From Glandiceps talaboti (Eukaryota; Hemichordata; Enteropneusta; Spengelidae), in NCBI RefSeq assembly GCF_964340395.1, contig NC_135559.1, positions 17,041,050-17,103,049 of the forward strand: a stretch of DNA of 62,000 nt, written 5' to 3'. Position numbers and translations under genes: made by a program. Each line of letters starts with the position of its first letter. Position 1 is the first letter of the stretch. The notes beneath the pieces are model-generated. The model was not told where the DNA came from. It searched no databases and saw nothing but the letters and a program-made list of their open reading frames with translations. Positions 30,701-42,885 of the stretch are shown here, piece after piece.

Positions 30701-31700
30701 AATCAATTTGGAAAAGAGTATAGTTTGTAAGGCTAGGTAACTCTGGTGTCTGGTCTCCTAGTTACATGCTAAAAATCAAAATGGCGGACATTTTTCTAAT
30801 AAATTTAAGTTGTTTAGTCTAAGATGGATAGAAATAGGTGAGAAACAGTGACAGTGTTGTTGTAGCATGAATCAATTTGGAAAGGAGCATAGTTTGTAAG
30901 GTTAGGTAACTCTGGTGTCTGGTCTCCTAGTTACATGCTAAAAATCAAAATGGCGGACATTTTTCTAATAAATTTTAGTAGTTTAGTCTAAGATGGATAG
31001 AAGTAGGTGAGAAACAGTGACTGTTGTTGTAGCATGATTCAATTTGGAAAGGAGCATAGTTTGTAAGGTTAGGTAACTCTGGTGTCTGGTCTCCTAGTTA
31101 CATGCTAAAAATCAAAATGGCGGACATTTTTCTAATAAATTTTAGTAGTTTACGCTAAGATGGATAGAAGTAGGTGAAAAACAGTGACAGTGTTATTGTA
31201 GCATGATTCAATTTGGAAAGGAGCATAGTTTGTAAGGTTAGGTAACTCTGGTGTCTGGTCTCCTAGTTACATGCTAAAAATCAAAATGGCGGACATTCTA
31301 ATAAATTTTAGTAGTTTACGCTAAGATGGATAGAAGTAGGTGAAAAACAGTGACAGTGTTATTGTAGCATGAATCAATTTGGAATAGAGCATAGTTTGTA
31401 AGTCTAGGTAACTCTGGTGTCTGGTCTCCTAGTTACATGCTAAAAATCAAAATGGCGGACATTTTTCTAATAAATTTTAATAGTTTAGACTAAGATGGAT
31501 AGAAGTAGGTGAGAAACAGTGACAGTGTTGTTGTAGCATGAATGAATTTGGAATAGAGCATAGTTTGTAAGGCTAGGTATAACTCTGGTGTCTGGCCTCA
31601 TACAAAAATGTAGTTACATTTGTACATGTTTAAAACGAAAATTGCGAACATTTTTGTAATAAATTTTAGTAGTTTAGTCTAAGATTGGTAAAGGAAGGTC
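27760..31700. repeat. 169-bp tandem satellite, about 23 copies
   Basis: The word GGTAACTCTGGTGTCTGG falls at 27983, 28152, 28321 and 28490, an exact 169-base period that continues to about 31.57 kb. Central copies are nearly identical and the edge copies (27.76-27.95 and 31.55-31.7 kb) are diverged, as expected for unequal exchange. Each unit contains CAAAATGG(C/T)(G/T)GACATTTTT. A partial unit at about 30495-30510 is a deletion junction. Groups of neighbouring units repeat as blocks (28.1-28.5 kb resembles 30.1-30.5 kb). No open frame. Confidence 0.96.
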
Positions 31701-31769
31701 AAAAACAAGGAAAGAGTTGATTTAGAATCCACCAGTTTGGAAAGAGCTTGTTTTGTCAAGAATGATAGC

Positions 31770-33380
31770 CCTGTGAAACTTACAAGTGTGTCTCTGAATT
31801 GTCTTTTATATGCTGATGAGTCTCTACCACTAGAAATTAAAGTTGAGTTGCAAAGTTGTTTATTTAAATTACATTATTTTGTACAAAGTAGAAAATAATA
31901 ATCAACATTAAGAAATCAAGGTCATATGTAAATACAGGAAATCCAAATTTTATTTTTTATAATTTTACTCTCGACAATGTAAGCCTAAGAGAATACTGTT
32001 TTCTTGGTATCATTATTTCTTCTAACAGTAAATTTAAACAAAACCTCAATAACTTGAAGTTTAAATCCACGAGAGCTCTCTTAAGTTCATGTATAACTAT
32101 TTCTTCTAACTAGAGTATTTCTATTGATGTGGCTTTAGATCTCTTTGATTGTTTAATTGTTGCTATTGTGACTTACAGATGTGAAGTTTGGGGTTATGAA
32201 ATTGAGAAATTTTCAGATTCTTGTTGATGTTTTTTTTTTTCTTTTTATAGATTTCTACTTTGGGTTTCTTATAAGATATCAAGATGTGGTATTGTTGGAG
32301 AATTAGGTCATTTCCCCACTAATTTCACTGTAATTAAACTTCTGTTAAAGTATTGGTATAGATTAATTGTCGATGGACAATTTATTGTGAGCAGCCTACA
32401 TTTGTTCTATGTGTTATTCAACATGGGGTATTTATATTTTATTATTAGAAACTTACTTGTTAAATATAATGAGAACAGTGTGTGGTCAAATCTTTGCAGG
32501 TTTAATTATACTAGGAAGGTTCATCATAATTTTATGACTTATGTCTAGAATTTTGTAATCATGGTACAGGGAATTACATAATGACATTAGAAGAAAAAAG
32601 TACTAATAAAAACAAAATGAGAACATTTAGATTATTTAAAACAGCTTTTGGTTTTGAGAAACATCTTCTGCAAATTAAAAATCCAGTTGGTAGAAGACTA
32701 GTGACTAAATTTAGAATTTTGGATTATAATATTTATATTGAGTTGGGGAGATGGTGTACTCCTAAGATTCCTGTACATGATGAAAGAATCTTTAAATTTT
32801 GTCAAATTATGCGGTAGAAGATGAATTTCATCATTTCATGCTTTATTCTCATTATACAAATTAAAGAAAGGCACTTATTCTTCTTCTTTTTCATTAGATA
32901 ATTCAAATTGTCATTCAGTTTCTGCATATTTTGACCTCAGATGATAGACTTCCTCTTGGAAACTTTCTAGTCGATGTAAACAGTGCTCCATCAGTTGGTT
33001 AAAAGAATATATTTTAATCATTTCATTTCTGCATGTTATTTTTGTATGCTTTACCATGCATGTAAAGATTGACTGACTGTAGACACAGCTGAGAATACAG
33101 TACTACTACCAGTATCAATGTCTGTTGTTAAACTTCATGCTAGTCACTAGGAAAGCTCAGAAAACTGTCTATGTATACACAATCTTGCATGGTTCTCTTC
33201 AAAACATCGTTCATTCCAACAGCTGTGTTTATTCAAAACTCATTATATGGCCCATTTTAAACCCACAGAATGTTAATTGTACTTGTGTCAATTGCTTTGT
33301 ACATTGTATTTTGAGCATAAAGATGCATTCATAATCATGTACGCATAATAAATGTTACACCTCGTTATCTTATCTTATCT
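31770..33380 (+). pseudogene. Heavily decayed LINE reverse transcriptase relic
   Basis: With several frame changes, the plus strand still shows SLNCLLYADE (degenerate YADD) near 31790 and a block like NSKFKQNLNNLKFKSTRALL near 32030. Further on are DLFDCLIVAIVTYRCEVWGYE near 32140 and LGRWCTPKIPVHDER near 32745, the last of these usual close to the C-terminus of some LINEs. A TATCT/TTATCT tract near 33367 could be its tail. The open frame 32581-32817 is a surviving piece of this C-terminal part. It is not functional. Confidence 0.7.
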
Positions 33381-34436
33381 TTATCTGTGTTTATGAGTTA
33401 CAACTCAGAGTGAGACAATGCATAGGGATGGGTCTATACTAGCGACAAACACACTACTTTCTAAACTGCATGTCCTGCTTGATATTACGGGAAACGTTTC
33501 TGACAATGGAGAATCAGTCCCTTGTGACGTGAGCTAAGATTCTATTCAAGAATGCTATATATGATGATCATACAAAATAATGACGTTATTTGGGTATATA
33601 CAATATTCAAAGTTATCGTTGCCGGCGATTGCTCCGGAATATTCAGCTGCCAATATTGATTGTTTTGTATTACGGTCGAAATAGAGTAGAATATTGCCAT
33701 CATGGAATAGTGTATACTTATTAGCACACAATTACAAGTTGTTGTGATCCAGACACACGCATAGTTTTTCTAATAATAGTGACACATGTACATTTTTGTC
33801 GATGAAAGAACAGGGGTCAACTTACCGTGAAAGTTCGCACCTCTGGTTCGCACTTGCACTACGCTCTCGCGATGTATACATCTAGACTGGAACACAGACA
33901 ATTCTGTGACTTGAAGGAGCACTAGCACTGCACGTGAAGTACAAGTGACACATGTGCATGATGTGAATAACTATATACACAAACAAATTGTAACGTGTGC
34001 AAAATGCGCAGGCGTAAACCCGAATATGTATTAAACCAGACACAGGCGTTGTTTACCAGTCACATGCGTTACTGGCAACTCTCATGTCTGCAAACTCGAC
34101 AACGCGCGTACTGCCTCCGTATTTCAGACTTACGAGCTCGTTACGTCACCCGTATATATACGTTCAGACGCCACTCGTACTTGAGACTTGCGAGCTCGTA
34201 ACTCTGCACGTACTTGGTCAGTTTTGGGCCAATTACAAATCCACCAAATGCACGAGAAGTACATGTAGAACTTTTCATACAGCCAGGAACATTATAACAT
34301 GAAATACTAGTAGTATCCATCTTCGCTAGACAACTGCTTTCTTCAGGGGAGATACAATGTGTCAGTTTTGTAAACTTAACGTCGTGATATTTACAGTAAA
34401 AAGCCAACGGACAAAAAGAAGGAGAAAGTTATATGG
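33381..34436. other. Intergenic with a dispersed repeat
   Basis: About 33990-34240 carries the inverted counterpart of the 8.14-8.22 kb repeat (ACTTGCGAGCTCGTAACTCT and GTACTTGGTCAGTTTTGGGC). No gene is supported. Confidence 0.55.
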
Positions 34437-34438
34437 TA

Positions 34439-36527
34439 AGGGGTGGACCATTTGGTATCCTGGGGGGGGGGGGGGCTTGGAAGATTTCGGGAAAAAAAAA
34501 GATGCCAAGTGGATTTGCTTGAAAAAAAAAATCCGGATATGAGTGGGTGATTGAAAAAAAAAGATGGACCACTGCTGCTAGAAAAAAAAAATCTTGACAG
34601 GGAAATGATGCACAGGTTCGAGTATACAGTTCAACCTGCTCGTACCTCTCCAACCAGGACACTTGTCAAATCATGACAAACAGTTTCAAACACATGTCAG
34701 GGACCAGTCAGTTTCGTTAGCCTGTGGTACATATATATATATTTGTTCTTGTCTCTGTTTCTTTCATAAATGGTTTAAATATTACTTCATGTAAGGGTTC
34801 AAACATAACTATACCATAAAATTATACATATAATACATGTATTACCTAGCTACCACACTAGTTACAGAACATGCCATGTAATTTTTTGGCTGTTTCACAA
34901 TCAGTGCTTCACTTATCTTGCACTTTGGGGCAAAAGTGAACTTGACTGTTTTGTAATGGTAATCTTCATACTATTACTATTACTATTGGATAGTTTATAA
35001 AAGAACTTAATCTAAATTGTTCTAGTCTCTTCAGTATGAATTTGTCAGAAGGGATGATATACTTCTTATTTCAGACACTACATGTATCAACACCACAACT
35101 CAAATTCAAGTTTCTATTGTACACTAGGTATGACCTCCTAAAGTGCTCTAACACATCAGTAACTTTACTATACATGCAATATCAATGCCCCTATACCAAT
35201 GTTACAGGCCCACTTTTATAACATGGAAAACCTATTTAAAAAGGTTATATTTACTTTAGCTTTTCGATGCTTGGCAATATATATCTCAGAGGCTATGAAT
35301 AACCTAAAAATTGCCTAAATAGAAACAAAAAACTACAGATCTGGCAGGGGGAGACCCCTTGGACTCCATCACCCCAGAGGCCATTCATTCGTTAAACCAA
35401 CAATAAGATTCACCAAAATTGGTAAAAAAAACTTGAAAAGCTTCTAGAGGAGACCCCCTAGGACCCCCCCCATAAGAGGTAGACATGTCCAAGCCTCAAA
35501 TCAAAGTTCTTCCCTCCACCTCTTACTGCCAAGATGCTATGAAACTTTATTTCAAAAATGTTTCAACCATGTGTAGTTGCTTTTTACAATTGTTAGAGCT
35601 GTCTTGTAAAGCTTGCAAATTATTGTCTGAAAGTGTCTGTTAATAGCCTGAAAATTGGCTTTAAGAGTAAAAATCATCCAGAGCTTCTAGGGGGACATCC
35701 CCTAGAACCCCCCTCCCCCATAAGAGGTAGGCATGTTCCAGTTTCAAATAAAAGTTCTTTCCTCCACCTCTTACTGTCAAGATGCTATGAAACTTTATTT
35801 CAAAAATGTTTCAACCTTATGTAGTTGCTTTTTACATGTTAGAGCTGTCTTGTGAAGCTTGCAAATTATTGTCTGAAAGTGTCTGTGAATAGCCTAAACA
35901 TTGCCTTTAGAAGTAAAAACCTCCAGGGCTTCTAGGGGGAGACCCCCTAGAACCCCCCCCCCATTCACACACACTCACACAAGAGGTAGACATATCCCAG
36001 TCTCAAAGCTCTTCCCTCTGCAGCTTACTGTCAGATGCTATGAAACTTTATTCATGGGGTCAATGACTTTTTGTTGGCCCAATGGAAAATAACACTGACA
36101 CCCCCATCTCCCCAAGCTGGAGAAACTGACCGGTCTATCTAAATGTCTGAGCTCACCAATCAAGTTTCCGTTTTGTATTTTCATCATACCATGGCATAAA
36201 AACTGTCAATGATGTTTATTTAATTGAAAATCAAACATGTATGAAATATGTAGTTTTCTAAATAAAATCTGTGTGTGATAGAACAGCATCTTTTTACTCT
36301 CTGTATTACCCTGTGTGAAAACCAAACAGAAAATTGTGGCAACAAATGTAGGTGTTCAACGTTGACGTAAAAAAAATCCGGATATCTCAAAGAAGCAAAG
36401 AAAAAAAAAGTTGCCAGCATAGGCGAAGGAGAAAAAAAATAATTCTCAGGCAAGCAGGTGGGAAAAAAATTAATGACGCTCCACCAATCTTCCAAGCCCC
36501 CCCCCAGGATATCGAATGGTCTACCCC
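34439..36527. mobile_element. TA-flanked DNA element, family B, with family A nested inside
   Basis: The left end AGGGGTGGACCATTTGG and right end (complement) GGGGTAGACCATTCGA form imperfect terminal inverted repeats. On both sides the next block is ATCCTGGGGGGG, a G-tract, then GCTTGGAAGATT. TA flanks both ends (34437-34438 and 36528-36529). The subterminal regions carry poly-A stretches, with TCCGGATAT in inverted copies near 34530 and 36375. A family A element occupies 34700-36135, so this element was hit by a second insertion. No transposase frame is present. Confidence 0.75.
34700..36135. mobile_element. TA-flanked DNA element, family A, copy nested in family B
   Basis: Left end GGGACCAGTCAGTTTCG and right end (complement) GACCGGTCAGTTTCTCC. 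TA follows the right end (36136), while the left flank is CA, so one flank has mutated. The interior is similar to 40183-41699. It contains an internal tandem segment of about 250 bases seen three times (about 35430, 35690 and 35920), each with a CTTCTAGGGGGA(C/G)A core. Non-coding. Confidence 0.75.
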
Positions 36528-37010
36528 TAAACGCCGTCTGAATTTTGTGAACTTAATGGAGAATTAGATAGAACAATACCACAATTTACACATGAGCTTC
36601 TTATATACAGTAATGCGTTGTACAACCGACATTTGTAATAATTGCCGAAATTTGTAATAACGCCGATATTTGTAATAAAAATCACGTTTTTCGTGTAATA
36701 AAACCGTAATTTGTAATAATTGCCGAAATTTGTAATAATTTCTATGAACGACAAATGTAATAAAAATTGCCGATATTTGTAATAAATTTCAGAAAAAAAA
36801 TGTAATAAAATTGCCGAAATTTGTAATAAAAAATTACATTAAGGAGGGTCCTTGCTTTCACAGTAAAACATGGGTTATCTAAATAAAGAAATACAAGATC
36901 GCAAAAACATCACGTCAAACGAAAGTGGATTTATCAAGCATTAATTGAATTGGTTAATATAATAATTAATTGAACAATTAAACAAGTTATTATTATTTCA
37001 ATCAATCCGC

Positions 37011-37015
<5 letters not shown>

Positions 37016-37043
<28 letters not shown>

Positions 37044-37412
37044 TGTATGTATGTATGTATGGTATGTGATGAGGAAGTTTAAGAATGATTGAACAAACAA
37101 ACGATCGAATTAACGAACAAAGAAATGAATGAATGAATGAATGAATGAATGAATGATCGAACAAATTAATTAATTAGTTAATTGATGGGTGGATGCCATT
37201 CATTTGAAGGAACTAATTAATTAATTGATGGATGGATGAATGAATGAATGCATGAATGAATGAATGAATGAATGAATGAATGAATGAATGAATGAATGAA
37301 TGAATGAATGAATGAATGAACGAACAAATTAATTAATGGATGGTTAAATGGATGGATGAATGAATGAATGAATGAATGAATGAATGAATGAATGAATGAA
37401 TGAATGAATGTA
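37016..37412. repeat. TATG and GAAT tetranucleotide tracts
   Basis: TATG at 37016-37062, GAAT at about 37126-37156, 37226-37320 and 37358-37410, with GATGGATG variants between. Simple repeats in the interior of the minisatellite-ended element. Confidence 0.92.
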
Positions 37413-37844
37413 CACTGTGTAATTCTTAGCGGAGTTTTGTTATATTCAATTTTAGTGGCGTTTTCGAGGATGCGCATGGTTTAGTGAGCTGTGCACTATG
37501 GGTAGTAGTTCATCATTTAAATCTGATAGGGAAGGGATTTCAGGGATAGTTGACCAGTAGAGCCGGGAATGAGTTCATGAGTTCTGATTTATTTAGATGA
37601 AGGACAGAAAAAAGGGGAGAATAACGTCTCCCCAATCCCTTTCTCTAAAATAATGAAATCTTATCTCCATTTCAATTAAATCATTATTTTGTGTATTTCA
37701 ATTTTGAACTTGTAGAATGTTTTATAATAGCACAACCAAATGTTGTTGTGGCCACTATATATAACATTACAACTTGTTTTGCATATTTACAGAGACTTGT
37801 ACCAATTACGAATATACTTGTAATAATGTTGTTGAAAACTTGTA

Positions 37845-38490
37845 ACAAAATTGCCGACCTTTGTAATAAACTAACGATAATTGTAATAAAATTGCCGACA
37901 TTTGTAATAAACTTTGACATTTGTAATAACATTGCCGACATTTGTAATAAACTGACGACATTTGTAATAAAATTGCCGACATTTGTAATAAACTGACGAC
38001 ATTTGTAATAAAATTGACGACATTTGTAATAAACTAACAACATTTGTAATAAAATTGACAACATTTGTAATACAATTGACGACATTTGTAATAAACTAAC
38101 AACAATTGTAATAAAATTGCCGACATTTGTAATATAACGTTGCCGACATTTGTAATAACTTATTAACGACATTTGTAATAAAATTGCCGACATTTGTAAT
38201 AACATTGCCAACATTTTTAATAAACTATCGACATTTGTAATAAATTTGCCGACATTTGTAATAAACTAACGACATTTGTAATAAAATTGACATTTGTAAT
38301 AAACTAACGACAATTGTAATAAAATTTCCGACATTTGTAATAACATTGCCGACATTTGTAATAAAATTGCCGACATTTGTAATAAACTAACGACATTTGT
38401 AATAAAATTGACGACATTTTTAATAAACTAACGACATTTGTAATAACATTGCCGACATTTGTAACACAATTGCCGACATTTGTAACGACA
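37845..38490. repeat. 21-22-bp minisatellite, about 30 units
   Basis: Units of the form TTGCCGACATTTGTAATAAA alternate with AACTAACGACATTTGTAATAA. The invariant core is GACATTTGTAATAA. The same core makes up the element's inverted ends. The open frames through it (TNVGNFI-type) are artefacts. Confidence 0.92.
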
Positions 38491-39179
38491 TTTAAAGTTA
38501 AACTGGCAGTAAAAATTTACAAAATAAGTGCCTCATCTTCACCAATCCTAGATTTCAACAAATTAAACACCTGGATCTAAGAAACTTTATCAAAATTCCC
38601 TGTGTAAGAACTTATTCTACAAGTTAAGTCAGGGAAGTTTTGCGCCGGTATTTAGCACCAAAAATTGATACAGAACTATATTTTTATGTATTTACTTCTA
38701 TGATTCAAATCCAAAATTCTTCCTTTATATCAGAGTTTATCGTTGGTTGGCCTGTCATATGTTTGTGTTTATAAAACCATCAGGCAAATATTGGCAAGCG
38801 ATTACGTTTCTTTTTATACATAAGTACAATTAGTTCACAGACCAACAATAATCGAACCTGGAAACTGGTATGTGTACGTGTGTCGCTAGACTTTGGTGAG
38901 ATATAGTGATATACAGTATCCATAACACCAAGTGTCCGTAATGTATGTCGATGTCTGAAATATTCGCCTTTATGCATATTAATCTCTTCACACTCACGGA
39001 CAAGAATATGTCCCTGTAGACTTATTGATATACTAACTAATTTGTTTTTAAAAAATACTCATACCACTTACTTCTCAAGCCATTATGAAGCTTTCAATTT
39101 TTGCCCCCAAATGCACTCTAAAATTGGTTGTGAAATCGCCGTTTCTAAGATTTCTAGAGAAATCAGTTTGTAGGTAGTC

Positions 39180-39733
39180 AACCGACCAGCTAACCAACCA
39201 ACCAACCAACACTTTGTCCGCAATGATTAAAATATATACATTCGATCATACAACCACGAATGGATTGATGATGCTAGTTCGTATATTCACTCATCACTCA
39301 GAAGCCTTCACAATCACAAACAACTCATACATTCGCCGCTTGTACACTAGAGGAAGTAAGATTTAAGAACTAGATAAAATCAGGTTAGAAAACAGATTGA
39401 AATTACTTTTTAGCTACCCTCCATACGCCCGTCTTTCCTCCGTCAGTCAGTCAGCCAGCCAGCCAGTCAGTCAGTCAGTCAGTCAGTCAGTCAACCAACC
39501 AACCGACCAGCCAACCAACCAGCCAACCAACCGACAAGTTATCTTTTGACAAAGTCAATTTAACAACACGTCCACCAATGATCAAAATTTACATTCGTTC
39601 AATAAAGCACGACGTGTTCATCAAGTGAATTATGATTTAACTGATGGGTTGGTACATGAGTACTGCTGGGTATATAATGTAGGTACTAGTAGGTAAGTAA
39701 GTAGCTAGGTAGATAAGTAGACTTATTATTGAC

Positions 39734-39772
<39 letters not shown>

Positions 39773-39775
39773 CAA
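39180..39775. repeat. CAAC, CAGT and TTGA tetranucleotide tracts
   Basis: CCAACCAA near 39195, CAGTCAGT with CCAACCAG variants at about 39445-39535, and TTGA at 39728-39772. The concentration of different four-base repeats inside one element is notable. Confidence 0.85.
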
Positions 39776-40182
39776 ATACTCAAAGATCCAAGTGGCTGAC
39801 ATAATTGTTGTAAATTAATTCTAGGAAGCCTGTAATGACGATATTTTAAATCATTTCTAAGTTTAGAATGAGTAATTCCAGTTCTTTTAAAGTCAGAGAG
39901 GAACCCCCTTAACCTTTTTTTTTATTACAAATTTCGGCAGGTTTATTACACATTTTTTTCTGAAATTTATTACAAATATCGGCAATTTTTATTACAATTG
40001 TCGTTCACAGAATTTATTACAAATGTCGTCAGTTTATTACAAATATCGGCAATTTATTACAAATGTCGGCAATTTTATTACAACTTTCGGTTTATTACAA
40101 ATTTCGGCAATTATTACAAATGTCGGTTGTACAATGCGTCAGTATTTTCAAATTTGTGTCTTCAGCCAGTATTCAAACATTA

Positions 40183-41699
40183 GGGACCGGTCAGTTTCTT
40201 CAGCCGGGGGGGGGGGGCAGTGGAATTGTAGGGGATCACCCTGGTTTTGAAATTGACAGTGGGGGTGGGGTCATGCTGTTTTGAAATTGTGGATGGGGGG
40301 GGGGATCATTGTGTTTTGGATTGTGATGGAAGAAAATAATCCTTTTCTACATCTACAATGGCATATAGCCTCGTCTGAAATGTGGTACATGTAAATATTT
40401 GTTCTTGTCCCTGTTTCTTACATGAATTCTTTAATATTACTTATTAGTTCAAACACAACTATATATATACATATATATGTATTACCTCGCTACCACACCA
40501 GTTACAGAACATGTCATGTAAATGCTTGGCTGTTTCACAATCAATGTTTCACTTATATTGCACTTTGGGGCAACAGTGAACTTGAAGGTTTCGTAATGGT
40601 AATCTTCATAGATAGTTTATAAAAGAAGGGGTCAATACACTTTCTATTTTGGACACTACATGTTATTGACACTACAAATCACCACATCACATCAGATTCC
40701 ATTTTCTATTATACATCAGGTATGACCACCTAAATTTCTCTAACATACCGCTGACTTTATTATACATGCAACATTAATACCCCTATACCAATGTTACGAG
40801 CCCATTTTTATGTGACATGGTAAACTCATTTAAAAGTTACATTTACATTAGCTTTTCGAAGCTTGGAAATATTACCTCAAAGGCTATGAATAACTTAAAC
40901 ATTGCCTTAATAGAAGCAAAATATTCCAGATCTGCCAGGAGGAAACCCGAAGGACTCCCTCACCCCCAGAGGTCACTCATGCATTCAACCAACAATCAGA
41001 TGTACCAACAACCTTTTTACTGTCATAATAGTATTAAACTTTTCTTAAATATTTTGACCCAATTCTAATTTTGATATTGCCTTTTAAAGATGTGAAATGT
41101 TTGCCAAGATAGTCTAAAATTGCCTTAAAACTCCAAATCTTCCTACCACTGATACTACCATTAGATGTCCTGACCTTTACTATAATGATGCCATTGAACT
41201 TTTCAAGAACATCTTTCAACCCTATGTAAGTTATAAAGAATAGTTTCTGATACTTGATGGTGCTGTTTTGTAAAGCATGGATAAAGTTATTGCTTGAACG
41301 GGTCTGAATAGCCTAAATATCAGCTGTGAGAGTGAAAATCCCCCAGGGCTTCTAGAGGGAGACCCCCTTGGATCCCCACATGAAGTGGACATATCCCAGT
41401 CTCTAGGTCTTCCCCTACCTGTTACTTTAAAGGTGCTATGAAAGTATATTTCAAAAGTATTTCAACCCTATGTAGTTGCTTTTTACATGTTGGTGTTGTC
41501 TTGAAAAGCTTGGAAATTATTGTCTGAAAGGGTCTGAATAGTCTCAAAATTGACTTTCCAGAGTCAAAAACCTATAGAATCAAGTGATAGGGGGGTCAGC
41601 CTGTTTTTTGTTTTACAGGTGGGGGGGGGGGGGGGTGTCAGTGAGTTTTTGTTGGCCCGATTTAAGAATACCCCCAGGCTGGAGAAACTGATCTGTCAC
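40183..41699. mobile_element. TA-flanked DNA element, family A, full-length copy
   Basis: Best-preserved family A copy, 1517 bases, with TA on both sides (40181-40182 and 41700-41701). The ends are GGGACCGGTCAGTTTCTTC and (complement) GTGACAGATCAGTTTCTCC. G-runs sit inside each end (about 40207-40217, and 41622-41637 read as G). The interior shares long stretches with 14.4-15.1 kb and 34.7-36.1 kb. The 83-codon frame at 40817 has a diverged counterpart in the 13.1-kb copy but shows no domain, and I do not treat it as a gene. It begins only 40 bases from the end of the preceding element. Confidence 0.82.
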
Positions 41700-41789
41700 T
41701 AAAGTTACAAATCCAGAATAAAGGCCAAGTCTTCATGCTTTCTATCGGCAGGAATTTACAAGAAAAGTTATAAAATTGAATTGATTTTT

Positions 41790-42430
41790 AGCACTACTGA
41801 ACCTACATTAGCACAACTGAACTACAATGTAGGTTCAGTAGTGCTATAGGCATCGAGCCGTGTCTGTCCGTCTGTCTGTCTGTCTGTCTGTCTGTCAGTG
41901 TCTTTATATGTGTGTAGACGACTTAAACTCAAAAACTGCCAATCCGATTGCCTTGGTATTGGTGGGGATATTACTTGTGGGGTCTAGATGAGAAATTCTT
42001 CAATGATCGCATCACAGGTGTGTGATTTGGGTCAAAAGTGTGATTTTTGGTAAAACAAACTTAAACTCAGAAACTACTGCGCAGAGATGTGCGAAATTTG
42101 GTGGGAATATTCTTAAGGGGGTGTATAGTAAGATTTGATTATGACATGATGATCCAATGCAAATCAGGGCTAAAAATGTGTCTTTTTGTTAATGACAAAA
42201 CTATTAGCAGATTGGGCTGAAATTTAACAGGGATGCATCTGTGGGGGTATAGATAAAGAAATACTAAGCATATAATGATCTCATCAGTAATATGCAAATC
42301 AGGTGTAAAAATGTGAAGTTTGGTCAAAAATTAATATCTCAAAAAGTACTTGGTGAGAGCTATTCTGCAGACCTTGACATAATTGGCCCTAGCAACCATG
42401 GCCACGCCCATAGCAACAGCCAAACGGTCG
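41790..42430 (+). repeat. Interspersed repeat family C, copy 2, with 20-bp stem-loop
   Basis: Begins with a perfect inverted repeat (arms 41790-41809 and 41826-41845, 16-base loop) and then a short TCTG tract. It then runs about 500 bases matching the complement of 26.6-27.38 kb. Non-coding. The stem-loop plus microsatellite at one end may mark the true terminus of this family. Confidence 0.75.
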
Positions 42431-42885
42431 TGTGTTTCACAAAGATAACAGGGATTAATAGACAATTGAATAAACAATAAAGAAATGTATATCAATTAGC
42501 AACAAGACCACGCCCATAGCAACAGCCAAATAATCACGTATATTGCAAAGATAACGGATTGAAAGACAAATAAAAATACATTTAAAAAATGTATGGAAAT
42601 GTGCCTAGCAACAAGACCACGCCCATAACAACATCCAAATGATCACATATATTGCGAAGATAAGGAGGATTAACAGACAAATGAATAAACATTTAAAAAT
42701 GTATGCAAATATGCCTAGCAACAACACGCCCATAGCAACAGCCAAATGATCACCTGTATTGCAAAGATAATATCAGGAATTCATACACAAGTGAACAAAA
42801 ACATTCAAAAATGTATGCAAATATATCTAACAACATGACCACACCCATAGCAACAGCCAAATGATCGCGTATATCACAAAGATAG
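42395..42885. repeat. Tandem repeat of about 118 bp, four copies
   Basis: The block CCATAGCAACAGCCAAATGATC recurs with close variants near 42408, 42513, 42622, 42730 and 42846. Between the blocks lie ACAGACAAATGAATAAACAT-type sequence and ATGTATGCAAATATGCCTAG. It continues directly from family C copy 2, whose 26.6-kb relative has only one such block. Confidence 0.85.

Larger units (their letters stand above)
36608..40142. mobile_element. TA-flanked element with minisatellite inverted ends
   Basis: The left end CAGTAATGCGTTGTACAACC and the right end (complement) CTGACGCATTGTACAACC are flanked by TA at 36606 and 40143. Both ends run inward through 21-22-base units of the type CCGACATTTGTAATAAAATT (36627-36835 on the plus strand, 39925-40130 inverted). 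A CAGT-like start after TA resembles Tc1/mariner-type ends. The interior holds a long block of the same units (37845-38490) and several simple repeats. No transposase frame, so it would be non-autonomous. Confidence 0.7.

Noticed and set aside
27760-31700. CRISPR-like regular array
   Set aside because: Units are contiguous 169-base repeats without variable spacers, in a eukaryotic setting.
36934-38214. HSFIHSFI and TNVGNFI open frames
   Set aside because: Translations of GAAT and of the 21-bp minisatellite, respectively.
40817-41068. Shared open frame in family A copies as a transposase
   Set aside because: Short, without catalytic motif, and not kept open across copies.
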